This document shows positions 1-8,393 of a stretch of DNA of 39,143 nt, piece by piece. Every line of letters starts with the position of its first letter. Position 1 is the stretch's first letter. The DNA comes from CAYRLW01 sp964425215. Its GTDB lineage: Bacteria > Spirochaetota > Spirochaetia > Treponematales > Breznakiellaceae. Under the pieces are notes generated by a model that worked only from the letters and a program-made list of their open reading frames with translations, was not told the origin of the DNA and did not search any database. The DNA lies in assembly GCA_964425215.1 (NCBI GenBank), contig CAYRLW010000036.1, positions 1-39,143 of the forward strand, given 5' to 3'. Made by a program: the position numbers and the translations under genes.

Positions 1-188
1 ACCGTCTCCACCGCGTTTCGTACCTGTTCCAGGGATGTTTTGTTAATGATAGAGAGTTCCTTGGAAACAAAAAGCAAGGAAAGCACCACAGAAACGGCGC
101 CGAGGATAAGAAAAAAAACCGCAGGTACTATCGCTATGGATATATACCCGCGGAACAGCCTTTTTTTATACCGTGATTCCGAGTCCAT
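1..188 (-). CDS. N-terminus of a membrane-anchored sensor-like protein (partial)
   Basis: Reading leftward from the ATG at 188, an open frame runs off the window edge and gives 62 residues. It begins with a short basic stretch (MDSESRYKKRLFRGY), followed by one long hydrophobic segment at about residues 15-43 and then a hydrophilic, probably extracytoplasmic, part. This layout is typical of membrane sensors such as histidine kinases or sensor-AraC proteins with an outer domain, but nothing diagnostic of the family is inside the window. An in-frame stop lies a short way upstream of the ATG, so this start is the only reasonable one. It lies 43 bases downstream of the TIM-barrel gene and is probably the last visible member of that operon. 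The family call is inference. Confidence 0.5.
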   Translation of the reverse strand, partial: MDSESRYKKRLFRGYISIAIVPAVFFLILGAVSVVLSLLFVSKELSIINKTSLEQVRNAVET

Positions 189-231
189 ACGGGAATAGTA
201 AACCCAACGGGTCCGCTAATCCAGCGAAATT

Positions 232-1155
232 TCATAAACCCTGGGCAAGCTCTACCAATTTCATAGTCCGGCGTCCGTATTCCACGTAGGTAGCCCTTCG
301 ATCCCGTTCAATCTTTTCGCCATTAGGAGCGTGGTACACGGCGGCCAGATGGGGCTCGATGGAGAAGGTCCCCGCAAAACCCGATCGTAGCGCCTCGGCT
401 ATAACTTCTGTCACGTGACCTTCCCCTTCTCCGGGCCAACAATGGTCGATATCGTTAAATATGCCATCGGTGGGTTTGATGAAATGGGCATCCTTGATAT
501 GAATCCGATCGACAAAATCCTTGACCCTTTGGTAAAACTCCAGGGCGTTCTGCCGTTCCCAAGGTTTTCCACGACGATCATAGGTTCCCACGGGATTTCC
601 CGTGTCAAAAACCAGCCTGAAGGCCGGCGAATTGACCCGTTCCACCAGCCGCAGAGTATGTTCCCAGGACAGGCCCCCAAAATTGGCGCAATTTTCGTGT
701 AAGTATATAACGCCAGCATCGGCGCAAAGGGAAACCAGGTACTTAAGTTTACGGACTACCTGTTCCTCAATGTCCATACTATCCGGCCGGGTCTCCTTAA
801 GAGCCCGGAAACTCATCCCCCGGATATACCGGGTTCCTAGACGATTCATCCTTTTAATTCCCCGTTCAAGTTCCTCGATGCTTTTTTTAAAATCTTCCTC
901 GCTTCGGGGATCCTTAGCCCAGTTAGCCACAGCGCTCCCAAAACAGTCGATCGTTACCCCTTCGGACTTCAAAGCGGTTACCACCTCTTCAAAAGTACCA
1001 TCATCGATGTCCGTAAGGTTTTTACCGTTAATATTCCGAGACTCGATACGAGTCCAACCCAGTTCCTTAGTAGCCCGAATCTGTTCTTGAATCGAATCGC
1101 CCGCTTCGTCAGCGAAACCTGAAAATGTATAGCCTGTTGTTTTAGAGTGGCTCAT
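232..1155 (-). CDS. Sugar phosphate isomerase/epimerase family TIM barrel (307 aa)
   Basis: This is a xylose-isomerase-like (AP endonuclease 2 fold) TIM barrel. Visible family features are a metal-site-like region with YLHENCANFGG near residue 155, the strand segment RLVFDTGNPVGTYDRRG, a histidine-rich HIKDAHF segment and a final FSIEPHL strand with a conserved glutamate. Such enzymes isomerise, epimerise or dehydrate sugars or keto-sugars using a divalent metal. The start overlaps the stop of the upstream 253-aa barrel by four bases (ATGA), so the two are translationally coupled. Together with the Gfo/Idh oxidoreductase they form a typical oxidise-then-rearrange sugar module. The exact substrate cannot be read from the sequence. 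Full length for the family. Confidence 0.85.
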   Translation of the reverse strand: MSHSKTTGYTFSGFADEAGDSIQEQIRATKELGWTRIESRNINGKNLTDIDDGTFEEVVTALKSEGVTIDCFGSAVANWAKDPRSEEDFKKSIEELERGIKRMNRLGTRYIRGMSFRALKETRPDSMDIEEQVVRKLKYLVSLCADAGVIYLHENCANFGGLSWEHTLRLVERVNSPAFRLVFDTGNPVGTYDRRGKPWERQNALEFYQRVKDFVDRIHIKDAHFIKPTDGIFNDIDHCWPGEGEGHVTEVIAEALRSGFAGTFSIEPHLAAVYHAPNGEKIERDRRATYVEYGRRTMKLVELAQGL

Positions 1156-1913
1156 TCCCCTATCCTCCTTCTTAAAAACTCATAAGACAGCCGAAGGGAC
1201 TCGAAAATATCTCTAAAGGGACTCGGTTCGTCCTGTTCAACGATATACCATTCGGTTCCGGCGGCCGCGCACGCGTCCAGGATCGCTTCCCAGTCTAAAT
1301 TTCCCTGCCCTACCTCGGCAAAATACGAATCCTTATCGTACCAATTAAAATCCTTTAGATGCACCGCCGGAAGCCGGCCAGAGAGTCTACGGATCCAAGT
1401 TGCAGGATCACCCCCGCCCCGTTGGATCCAATAGGTGTCCGGTTCACCAGACAGGGTGGGGGCTTCATCGTATATACGAGCTAAAACCGTCTTTCCGTTT
1501 CGGCGTTCCATTTCGTATGCGTGATTATGGTAGCCAAACCGGATCCCTTCGGCATTGAATCGCTGGGCGTATTCTTCCAGTTCTGAGATAAAGGAACCAA
1601 GCTTCTCCTCGGATATTTCGGACCAATCCCCTGGAGAACCCAGGGCCGTAAACGTCGTTCCCAGGGTTTTCAATTTGGAGACAATAGCAGGAAAATCGGT
1701 CCGGAGCTGGGCCAGATTTTCGTGACAGCCGGCGCAGGCTAAATCGTGCTTATCTAAAAGATTTGCAATTTCCGATGCCGGGACGTTTGGAACCCCTGAA
1801 ACCTGCACTGCAGAATACCCAATGGATCTAATTTTACCCAAGGTACCGTCTAAATCCGCGGGGCTAAGACAATACTTTCGAACGCTGTACAGGTTCAACG
1901 CGATATTTTTCAT
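1152..1913 (-). CDS. Sugar phosphate isomerase/epimerase family TIM barrel (253 aa)
   Basis: This is a second, shorter barrel of the xylose-isomerase-like superfamily, only distantly similar to its neighbour. Recognisable strand ends are FGYHNHAYEM (about residue 126), VHLKDFNWY, VGQGNLDWEAIL and WYIVEQDEP, the usual order of metal-binding His/Asp/Glu positions in sugar phosphate isomerases/epimerases. Length matches the compact members of the family. It starts 9 bases after the Gfo/Idh gene ends and overlaps the 307-aa barrel by four bases, so it is the middle gene of the operon. Substrate unknown; a keto-sugar product of the neighbouring dehydrogenase is a reasonable inference. Confidence 0.87.
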   Translation of the reverse strand: MKNIALNLYSVRKYCLSPADLDGTLGKIRSIGYSAVQVSGVPNVPASEIANLLDKHDLACAGCHENLAQLRTDFPAIVSKLKTLGTTFTALGSPGDWSEISEEKLGSFISELEEYAQRFNAEGIRFGYHNHAYEMERRNGKTVLARIYDEAPTLSGEPDTYWIQRGGGDPATWIRRLSGRLPAVHLKDFNWYDKDSYFAEVGQGNLDWEAILDACAAAGTEWYIVEQDEPSPFRDIFESLRLSYEFLRRRIGE

Positions 1914-1922
1914 ACCCCTTCC

Positions 1923-3104
1923 TTAATACGATTTAGAAAGATCCGCTACCGAAGAAGGCGAAGTCGTTTTTTTCTTATAACGGGATCCAGCCGCCAATTC
2001 AGCCAGCTTTCGAGCATAGGCTTCCTCGTCCATGGGTAATTCAACGGGAGCTTTGATAAGCGACGAATAAAGAATCGCGTTCCCCAGCATCACCGCGGGG
2101 ATGCCGTCCCTGGCCGGGGCTATTAGGGGGATTCCTTTTAGGATAGCGTCGGCAAAGTTTTCTAAAACTAAACGGTGCCCTGGATCGGTACTGGTAGAAA
2201 AAGGAACATCGATCTTCCAACACTCGGGGACGCTAAAACTTTCCTTCGATTCCTTAAGGTACTTTAGCATGGAAATCCGGTTGCGGTGGAAGATGATGTT
2301 TCCGTTCTCATATACCACCTTTCCATGTTCCCCGACTATTTCCAACCGATTCGTTCCCGGAGCCTCGCCGGTGGTGGTGATAAAATGACCAACCATCCCA
2401 TTTTCGTGTTCAAAATAGGCGGTAACCTCATCTTCCACTTCGATATCATGATACTTGCCCAGGGAAACAAAACCATGAACCCGCTTAGGGAAACCCACAA
2501 GCCAGTTGTACAAATCCAAATTGTGGGGGCACTGGTTTAAAAGCACTCCGCCGCCCTCTCCGCTCCAGGTGGCCCGCCAATCCCCGGAATCGTAATAGGT
2601 TTGGGTACGGAACCAGTCGGTAATGATCCACGTGGTCCTGACTAGCTTTCCCAGATCGCCCTCGTCGATAAGAGATTTAATTTTTTTCCAATGCCCCCAG
2701 GTTCTCTGCTGAAACATGGCGGCGAACACCAAATCCGCTTTTTGCCGTTTCGCGTTTTCCCACCCATTCACCATCCGCCGGGCGTCCAGAGCGTGAACCC
2801 CCACGGGCTTTTCGACCAGTACATGGAGCCCCCGGGCGAAGGCTTCCAAACCAATTTCCGGATGACTATAATGGGGGGTGGCGATCAATACCGCGTCGGC
2901 GCCTGATTCTTTGAGTGCCTTCCGATAATCGTAAAAAGCCTTTGCTGTAACACCTAACGCGATTTGCGCGTCAACCCTCTCTTTTTTTTCATCGCAAATG
3001 GCCACTAATTCCACGTTCGGCGTCTTAAGGGAATTTTTTACATGGGCGCTTCCCATATTCCCAAGCCCGATAATCAAAAGTTTAATTTTTGAGTTATTTT
3101 CCAT
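1923..3104 (-). CDS. Gfo/Idh/MocA family NAD(P)-dependent oxidoreductase
   Basis: The 393-residue protein opens with a Rossmann motif (IIGLGNMGSAHVKN), carries the family's EKP signature (VEKPVGVHALDARRM) and the substrate-site segment GGGVLLNQCPHNLDLYNWL with the H-x-x-D pattern. These enzymes oxidise or reduce a hydroxyl of a sugar, cyclitol or glycoside with NAD(P). I place the start at the ATG at 3104 because AAGGAGGG lies just upstream and the Rossmann strand begins at once. The open frame continues to 3251, but that extension has no family character. It is the first gene of an operon with the two TIM barrels, divergent from an AraC-type regulator that probably controls it. Confidence 0.9.
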   Translation of the reverse strand: MENNSKIKLLIIGLGNMGSAHVKNSLKTPNVELVAICDEKKERVDAQIALGVTAKAFYDYRKALKESGADAVLIATPHYSHPEIGLEAFARGLHVLVEKPVGVHALDARRMVNGWENAKRQKADLVFAAMFQQRTWGHWKKIKSLIDEGDLGKLVRTTWIITDWFRTQTYYDSGDWRATWSGEGGGVLLNQCPHNLDLYNWLVGFPKRVHGFVSLGKYHDIEVEDEVTAYFEHENGMVGHFITTTGEAPGTNRLEIVGEHGKVVYENGNIIFHRNRISMLKYLKESKESFSVPECWKIDVPFSTSTDPGHRLVLENFADAILKGIPLIAPARDGIPAVMLGNAILYSSLIKAPVELPMDEEAYARKLAELAAGSRYKKKTTSPSSVADLSKSY

Positions 3105-3129
3105 AGTCCCTCCTTTTAGCAAGTATATC

Positions 3130-3164
3130 CATATCGTAGCGTACTTAATCGATTCTTCATATCG
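3130..3164. promoter_or_regulatory. Candidate AraC-type direct-repeat site in the divergent intergenic region
   Basis: The 145-base space between the divergent Gfo/Idh and AraC genes contains two copies of CATATCG (3130-3136 and 3158-3164), 28 bp apart start to start. AraC-family activators usually bind direct repeats, so this is a plausible binding site. No good sigma-70 promoter was found for either gene, which would suit an activator-dependent promoter. The repeat is short and could be chance. Confidence 0.3.
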
Positions 3165-3249
3165 ACGGAAACGGAAAAAACATGGACACGAACGACCAAA
3201 TACCCCTTGATTTATTATTCCGAATCGGAGTACCACGACGGTTAAAGCC

Positions 3250-4083
3250 ATGAGCGTCGGACCTTCTACAATTTTAGACGACCTACGACCCGGGAGTTTT
3301 GTTCTTTACCTCAACGGGCGGCCTTTTCGCCAAAGCCAGGACGACTCCTGGTCCATTCAGGGAGCGGTCTATAAGGATTATGACCTCTTTGTCTGTTATG
3401 GAGGATCCGCTCGTTTTAAGATCAACGGTCTTTCCTACGACCTGCAAAGGGGTTACGGTCTTCTCTGCCCTCCCGATTCCATCATCGGGGCTCAAAAAAC
3501 AAGTCCCGACAATTTTATCGCCATAGCCCAACACTTCGACCTACTGCTTGGTGGAGTTACCGATTTTTTCAACCTTATCGAATATGATCCCCTGGTCCAA
3601 TTATCCGATTGGTCCAGGGTGGGGGACTATTTTAATTACTACGTGGATTTGGGAGATCGGGATAAATCAGCTTCTATTCGAGAAAGCCTTTTTATGGCGG
3701 TTCTGTTTTCTTTTATTCGAGACGCCTTTAGGGGTGAACGGATCGGGCCCCAGGATAAGCTTCGTTTTGTTTTTGATATGGCTGGAAAATTGGAGCGCCA
3801 CATGGCCTCCCCGGATGCGTTGGAATTGGCCATGAAAGATGTACCCTATAGCCGGGACTACGCGGTTCGAGTATTCCGCAAAAAGTTCGGGATCCCACCA
3901 ACCGAATACCTGCTCCGTTGCCGGATGAACGCCGCCCGGGATTTTTTACTCGCCGGCCTTTCGGTAAAAGAAACGGCCCAACGGATCGGCATTGGGGACG
4001 AGTTGTATTTTAGCAGGATATTCGCGAAACGGGAGGGTTCTAGCCCCCGGGAATTTCGTGGAAGCCACGGAGCCAAGGCGTGA
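3250..4083 (+). CDS. AraC family transcriptional regulator
   Basis: This 277-residue protein has an N-terminal cupin-like sensing half (about residues 1-160) and a C-terminal AraC double helix-turn-helix (about 175-270). The latter includes SRDYAVRVFRKKFGIPPTEY for the first HTH and ETAQRIGIGDELYFSRIFAKREGSSP for the second; the F-A-K-R-E-G-x-S-P ending is the family signature. The start at 3250 has a weak ribosome site. It is divergent from the Gfo/Idh-TIM barrel operon and 35 bases upstream of the GH4 glycosidase, with which it is probably cotranscribed. The likely role is sugar-responsive activation of one or both flanking units; the inducer is unknown. Confidence 0.9.
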   Translation: MSVGPSTILDDLRPGSFVLYLNGRPFRQSQDDSWSIQGAVYKDYDLFVCYGGSARFKINGLSYDLQRGYGLLCPPDSIIGAQKTSPDNFIAIAQHFDLLLGGVTDFFNLIEYDPLVQLSDWSRVGDYFNYYVDLGDRDKSASIRESLFMAVLFSFIRDAFRGERIGPQDKLRFVFDMAGKLERHMASPDALELAMKDVPYSRDYAVRVFRKKFGIPPTEYLLRCRMNAARDFLLAGLSVKETAQRIGIGDELYFSRIFAKREGSSPREFRGSHGAKA

Positions 4084-4118
4084 TTTTTACGCCTAAACTA
4101 TATACACGGGAGTACGTT

Positions 4119-5365
4119 ATGAANNNNNNNNNNNNNNNNNNNNNNNNNNNNNNNNNNNNNNNNNNNNNNNNNNNNNNNNNNNNNNNNNNNNNNNNNNNNN
4201 NNNNNNNNNNNNNNNNNNNNNNNTCTTTATTTCCATCCTGCCGGGAGATTTTACCGAAATGGCGGTGGACGTTCACGCTCCGGAAAAGTACGGCATTTAC
4301 CAATCCGTGGGGGACACCGTCGGGCCCGGAGGCCTTGTTCGGGCCCTCAGGACCATTCCCATGTACCAAACCATAGCTCGAGCTATCCGCGACTGGGCTC
4401 CGGACGCATGGGTTTTAAACTATACCAACCCCATGACCATCTGCACCCGGACGCTCTATCACGAATTCCCCCAGATAAAGGCTTTTGGATGCTGTCACGA
4501 AGTTTTCGGTACCCAAAAACTCCTTATAAAGGTGATTGAACGGTCTGGTCTTGCCAAGGGAGAGAAAGTTCGACGGGAAGATATCACCACCCGGGTCATC
4601 GGTATCAACCATTTTACGTGGATCGATAGGGCTACGTGGAAGGATATTGACCTGTTTCCCCTCTACGAAAAATTCGCCGACGAATTCGCCGAAACGGGGT
4701 TTGAAGATGGGGGCGATAAGAATTGGCTGAACAGCTACTTTGAATCCTGCGAACGGGTAAAACTCGATCTCTTTAAACGGTACGGCGTTATCGGCGCGGC
4801 TGGGGATCGCCACCTAGCGGAATTCTGTCCCCCCTCCTGGTACCTCGCCAACCCCGAACAGGTAAAACAATGGAAGTTTACGTTGACCCCCGTTTCGTTC
4901 CGTATCGAAATGCGGGAGGATCTTAAGCGGAAAAGTCTAGCATACCGGAAGGGAACGGAAAAATTTATCCCCGAATCCTCTGGAGAAGAGGGTATCCGTC
5001 AGATCAAAGCGCTTTTGGGGCTGGGAAACCTGGTTACCAATGTAAACCTTCCCAACCGGGGTCAAATGCCTGACATGCCACTGTCTGCGGTGGTGGAGAC
5101 CAACGCGTTCTTTTGCCGCGACAGCGTTCAACCCGTAATTACCGATGGAATGCCCAACTCTTTGCGGAACCTGACTCTTCAACACGTTCAAAACCAGGAA
5201 GGGATTCTGGAAGCCGCTTTGGAGCGGAACTTGGAGAAGGCCTTCCTCGTGTTCCTCAACGATCAGCAAATTAGAAAGTTATCCCGGGAGGACGCTCGAT
5301 CGTTGTTCAAAGAAATGACCGATAAAACTTTGACCCCGGAAGCCGGTTATAAACCCCTACGATAA
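4119..5365 (+). CDS. GH4 family alpha-glycosidase (LplD/MelA-like), interrupted by assembly gap
   Basis: This is an NAD- and metal-dependent GH4 glycosidase. The ATG at 4119 has GGGAG at 4108-4112; after two bases of the next codon the sequence is lost in 100 N and resumes at 4224 in the correct frame from 4226. Surviving family motifs are DVHAPEKYG, a GDTVGPGG segment, NYTNPM, GCCHEVFG (metal-binding Cys/His) and INHFTW (metal-binding His). GH4 enzymes oxidise the sugar at C3 with NAD+ and cleave by elimination, so this fits the redox flavour of the neighbouring Gfo/Idh locus. About 380 residues are visible. By comparison with the family, roughly 80 N-terminal residues, including the NAD-binding GxG motif, are in the gap, so the true gap is probably nearer 250 bases than 100. 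Alpha-glucoside, alpha-galactoside or galacturonide specificity is undecided. Confidence 0.88.
4124..4223. other. Assembly gap (100 N)
   Basis: Exactly 100 undefined bases, the conventional filler for a scaffold gap of unknown size. It falls inside the GH4 gene. The reading frames on the two sides do not agree across 100 bases, which is expected if the length is a placeholder. Confidence 0.98.
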
Positions 5366-5384
5366 ACCAGGGGACCTCCCTTTC

Positions 5385-5412
5385 TTGACAAAAGAGATGA
5401 GTGTGCTACAAT
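5385..5412 (+). promoter_or_regulatory. Sigma-70 promoter of the SDR gene
   Basis: TTGACA at 5385-5390, a 16-base spacer and TACAAT at 5407-5412 form a near-consensus promoter. The predicted start of transcription falls in the palindrome immediately downstream, about 50 bases before the SDR start codon. Confidence 0.75.
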
Positions 5413-5414
5413 CT

Positions 5415-5426
5415 GTTGCATGCAAC
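5415..5426. promoter_or_regulatory. Palindromic operator GTTGCATGCAAC, putative LacI-family site
   Basis: A perfect 12-base palindrome lies two bases after the -10 box, overlapping the expected transcription start. Its core TTGCATGCAA recurs in the same place at the promoter of the old-yellow-enzyme/LacI operon (10727-10736). The LacI-family protein encoded at 8390-9421 is the obvious candidate repressor for both; that link is inference. Confidence 0.65.
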
Positions 5427-5469
5427 TGTGGAACAAAAAGCTGAGGGGATAATTCCCTGGGAGGTCCCA

Positions 5470-6270
5470 ATGGAACGAAATATAACGGCGTTGGTAACCG
5501 GAGCGGGCAGGGGGATAGGCAGGGGCATAGCGGTAGCCTTGGCTAAAGCCGGATGGTCGGTGGTCATTAACTACCATGGCAACCAGGAGACCGCCCAAAT
5601 CTCCCTGGCCCAATGCCGCAACGCCGCGTCGTCGCCAGCTCAACGCTTCCTGGCTGTCCAAGCGGATATCTCCAAGGCGGAGGACCGAGCTCGGCTGATC
5701 GAGGAAGCATGGAATTTGACCGGTACGGTAGACGCTTTGGTGAACAACGCGGGAATCGCCCCCAGGGTCAGGGCGGATATTCTAGAAGCGGACGAAGGAT
5801 CCTTCGAGGAACTCCTGAGAACCAACCTTCAGGGCCCCTATTTCCTAACCCAAGCAGTCGCTCGGCGTATGATCTCCGATGGTCAGCAAAAAACAACCGC
5901 AGACTTGGGGTATCCAAAATCCATAATCTATATAAGTTCCGTTTCAGCGGAGACGGTATCCCTCAACCGGGGCGAATATTGCGTTTCAAAAGCCGGACTT
6001 TCCATGGCCGTAAAATTATGGGCACATCGACTAGCGCCGGAAGGTATTTCGGTATTTGAAGTCCGTCCAGGAATTATGGCCACCGATATGACCGCGGGGG
6101 TAAAAGAAAAATACGACTCCCTGATAGCCGAGGGCCTGGTGCCCGCCGCGCGGTGGGGAACGCCTGAGGACGTGGGCGCCGTTGTCAAAACCCTCGCCGA
6201 GGGTTCATGGTCCTACGCCACCGGTTCGGTGATCCACGTTGATGGGGGCTTGCATATTCCCAAACTCTAG
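5470..6270 (+). CDS. SDR family NAD(P)-dependent oxidoreductase (FabG-like)
   Basis: This 266-residue classical short-chain dehydrogenase/reductase has the cofactor motif TGAGRGIGRG near the N-terminus, LVNNAGIAP, the catalytic serine in YISSVS, the Tyr-x-x-x-Lys pair in EYCVSKAG, and a C-terminal GSVIHVDGG. It interconverts a hydroxyl and a ketone with NAD(P)(H); the substrate is unknown. I place the start at the ATG at 5470, which has GGGAGGT at the right distance and begins directly before the first Rossmann strand. Its own strong promoter and operator lie upstream, and it converges on the flavoprotein gene. The shared operator suggests it works with the OYE and flavoprotein. Confidence 0.92.
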   Translation: MERNITALVTGAGRGIGRGIAVALAKAGWSVVINYHGNQETAQISLAQCRNAASSPAQRFLAVQADISKAEDRARLIEEAWNLTGTVDALVNNAGIAPRVRADILEADEGSFEELLRTNLQGPYFLTQAVARRMISDGQQKTTADLGYPKSIIYISSVSAETVSLNRGEYCVSKAGLSMAVKLWAHRLAPEGISVFEVRPGIMATDMTAGVKEKYDSLIAEGLVPAARWGTPEDVGAVVKTLAEGSWSYATGSVIHVDGGLHIPKL

Positions 6271-6276
6271 TTGGGC

Positions 6277-6309
6277 ATACCGGATCGCCGTTTAAAGGCG
6301 ATCCGGTAT
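6277..6309. terminator. 13-bp perfect hairpin between convergent genes
   Basis: ATACCGGATCGCC and its exact reverse complement flank a 7-base loop, located between the stop codons of the convergent SDR (6270) and flavoprotein (6330) genes. The position suits a bidirectional terminator, but neither side has a real T-run, so termination might be factor-assisted. Confidence 0.6.
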
Positions 6310-6329
6310 CAAGGCAACCCCATTTACTA

Positions 6330-8393
6330 TCAATTGGAACGCGACCATACGTTTCTCCTTTGGTTGAAGATCTCGCCTTCCCTGAAGGCTTGCCAAACCG
6401 TTTCAAACCAGTCATCGGTCTCGGGGATAGGCCGTCGCCTTTCCCACCGGACTTTAAAGGTACCAGCGCCAAGGTACCGGAGTTCTTCTAAATATTCTAA
6501 CAGCTCTTTTTTTTCTGGCAGGGAATTCCATTTATCATCCAAAGTTGGATGGAGGACTACGCCCTTTAATCCGGTAACCAAATAGGAGCCCCGGGAACCT
6601 CCGTCCGCTTCTATATACGATGCGATGGCTTCCAGATACGCCGCGTGGGCTAACACGAGGTGACGGGAACGGAGCAAATCTGGGATTTCCGAGGGCGCAT
6701 CGATACGGATGTTTTTAAAACGATAGTATTGGTCCAAAGCTTCCTTTGCCGCTTTTCTGACTTCTTCTACCGGTCGAATTATTCCCGCGACCCTATCCAT
6801 CCGTTTTTGAAACTCCCTCTGGTAGGCGTCCAAACATTCGACATCGGAGCCTCTCTTTTCTAGTGCTCCTTGAATTATGTCAACCAATTCCCGGGTTTTG
6901 TCAGACGCCAGCTCGCGCCAATCCGTATCCCGCAAATCAGCCTTAGAGTATGCCCCCACAATCCGTCGGGCGCAGCGCAGAGCTCCGACCTGTCCGGCAT
7001 TTAAGGCCGAACCGCCGGGTCGATAAACCCCATGGGAACCGTTTACCTCGCCCACGGGAAAAAGCCGGTCCAGGCTGATGGATTCCCACCACCCATCGGC
7101 GGCTAAGCCACCATTGTTATGCTGGGCGCAGACCCCTATCTCCAGCATTTCCTTTGACAAATCAATTCCATGGGCCGCGTAATGTTCTACCGCTATGGGA
7201 TTCATTCGCCTCAGTCGATCGTAGGGAGTGCCTTCTAGGGCTGAACATTTTTCCAAATAATGCCGTGCCTCGTCGTTAAGACTTTTAGCATTCCAGCCCT
7301 CTGGATTTCGCCTAAAATCCATAAAAACCCGGCGCCCCTTAACGAGCCGTTCCCGATGGACCAGAAGATCGATCAACGACGAGCCACCCTTCGCGACCTT
7401 TCGGGGATCAAAGGGCCATTGGTAGCCCTTTAAAAACACCGCCGAATCCCGAGCTCCGGGGTTTGGAAAATAGGGGTTAAGAAATTCTTCCTCGTCCCCT
7501 TCAGGGCCCACGGATACGTAACGCGGAACAGCCTGCTGATAGGTACCGGATACGTTCCAACGGAAGCCCAGGGAGGCTAGCCCAAATTGGCTTTCAGTCA
7601 AGTTGACGCAGGGGGCTCCGACCTCTAGGGCCAAACCGATAGCGCCCGAGTGCCCCTGGGGGTACACCGAGGAACCATAAAGCCCGCCGGGCCCCCCAAC
7701 ACCGAATACAACCGCGTCGGCGACGATAAAACGTAAACCATAGGATGGTTCGGTCAACCGGGTGTGATCCACAAAAAGAGCGCCGAACACCCTTCCTGAA
7801 GCAATCTGAATACCCTGCTCGTCTAAACGTGGGGGTGCCGCGACAAGGGCTACCGCGTGCAAGCCCTCAAGAATCGGGATCCCCCAGCGATTTACTTCTT
7901 GCAAAAGCCGTTCCACCATCACTTTGGAAGTGTAGGGACCAATGGATGTACCCCGTTTTCGGGGATCGTGGTCCGTCTTATATCCCACAAATCCACCGGA
8001 ACTATTCATCGGAAAGGGAACCCCGATAGATACAAGATGATAAAACGCTTCCACAGAACCCACCGCCTCGGCCTGGGCGATATCCCCGTGGACAGCGCCG
8101 CCATCCCACAGGGCTCTCGCCATATCGTAGGCCGAATCCCCCTCCTTCTCGGCTAAGGCTAAACGGTAATAAGTCTGCTTATCGGAACCCGCGTTACGGG
8201 AAGTTCCAGTTTGCAGAGATTCGGTAACGATCACCGTATCCTCCGCGATGGTCGGCTCGCTAGAGGTAGCGGCCAAAGCCGCCAGCCGATCCGCGGTAGC
8301 CAGCGACGCCGCGCCGGAACCTATCACCAGGACGCCACAACGGTCCACGGGTATTTCCCGGTTATCCACCATAAGGGGCGGTAACGCAGTCAC
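6330..8393 (-). CDS. FAD-dependent oxidoreductase, fumarate reductase/succinate dehydrogenase flavoprotein-like
   Basis: The 687-residue protein has an N-terminal FAD-binding motif (VLVIGSGAASLATADRLAAL, about residues 21-40) and a C-terminal family segment FPVGEVNGSHGVYRPGGSAL, which in fumarate-reductase-type flavoproteins closes over the FAD. No signal peptide, haem motif or FMN-transferase domain is seen, so it is probably cytoplasmic and soluble. Members oxidise or reduce C-C bonds next to carbonyl or carboxyl groups. It is the third gene of the operon, overlapping the LacI regulator by four bases (ATGA). With an enoate-reductase-type OYE and an SDR under the same operator, a shared pathway that reduces or desaturates a cyclic or unsaturated compound is a reasonable inference, but the substrate is not readable. 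Confidence 0.85.
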   Translation of the reverse strand: MTALPPLMVDNREIPVDRCGVLVIGSGAASLATADRLAALAATSSEPTIAEDTVIVTESLQTGTSRNAGSDKQTYYRLALAEKEGDSAYDMARALWDGGAVHGDIAQAEAVGSVEAFYHLVSIGVPFPMNSSGGFVGYKTDHDPRKRGTSIGPYTSKVMVERLLQEVNRWGIPILEGLHAVALVAAPPRLDEQGIQIASGRVFGALFVDHTRLTEPSYGLRFIVADAVVFGVGGPGGLYGSSVYPQGHSGAIGLALEVGAPCVNLTESQFGLASLGFRWNVSGTYQQAVPRYVSVGPEGDEEEFLNPYFPNPGARDSAVFLKGYQWPFDPRKVAKGGSSLIDLLVHRERLVKGRRVFMDFRRNPEGWNAKSLNDEARHYLEKCSALEGTPYDRLRRMNPIAVEHYAAHGIDLSKEMLEIGVCAQHNNGGLAADGWWESISLDRLFPVGEVNGSHGVYRPGGSALNAGQVGALRCARRIVGAYSKADLRDTDWRELASDKTRELVDIIQGALEKRGSDVECLDAYQREFQKRMDRVAGIIRPVEEVRKAAKEALDQYYRFKNIRIDAPSEIPDLLRSRHLVLAHAAYLEAIASYIEADGGSRGSYLVTGLKGVVLHPTLDDKWNSLPEKKELLEYLEELRYLGAGTFKVRWERRRPIPETDDWFETVWQAFREGEIFNQRRNVWSRSN

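Noticed and set aside
3105..3251. Longer start for the Gfo/Idh gene
   Set aside because: AAGGAGGG directly precedes the ATG at 3104 and the Rossmann strand follows; the extension would also overlap the divergent AraC gene.
5366..5384. Terminator after GH4 (GGGGACCTCCC followed by TTTCTT)
   Set aside because: The possible stem is only three to four pairs with a tiny loop; too weak to call.
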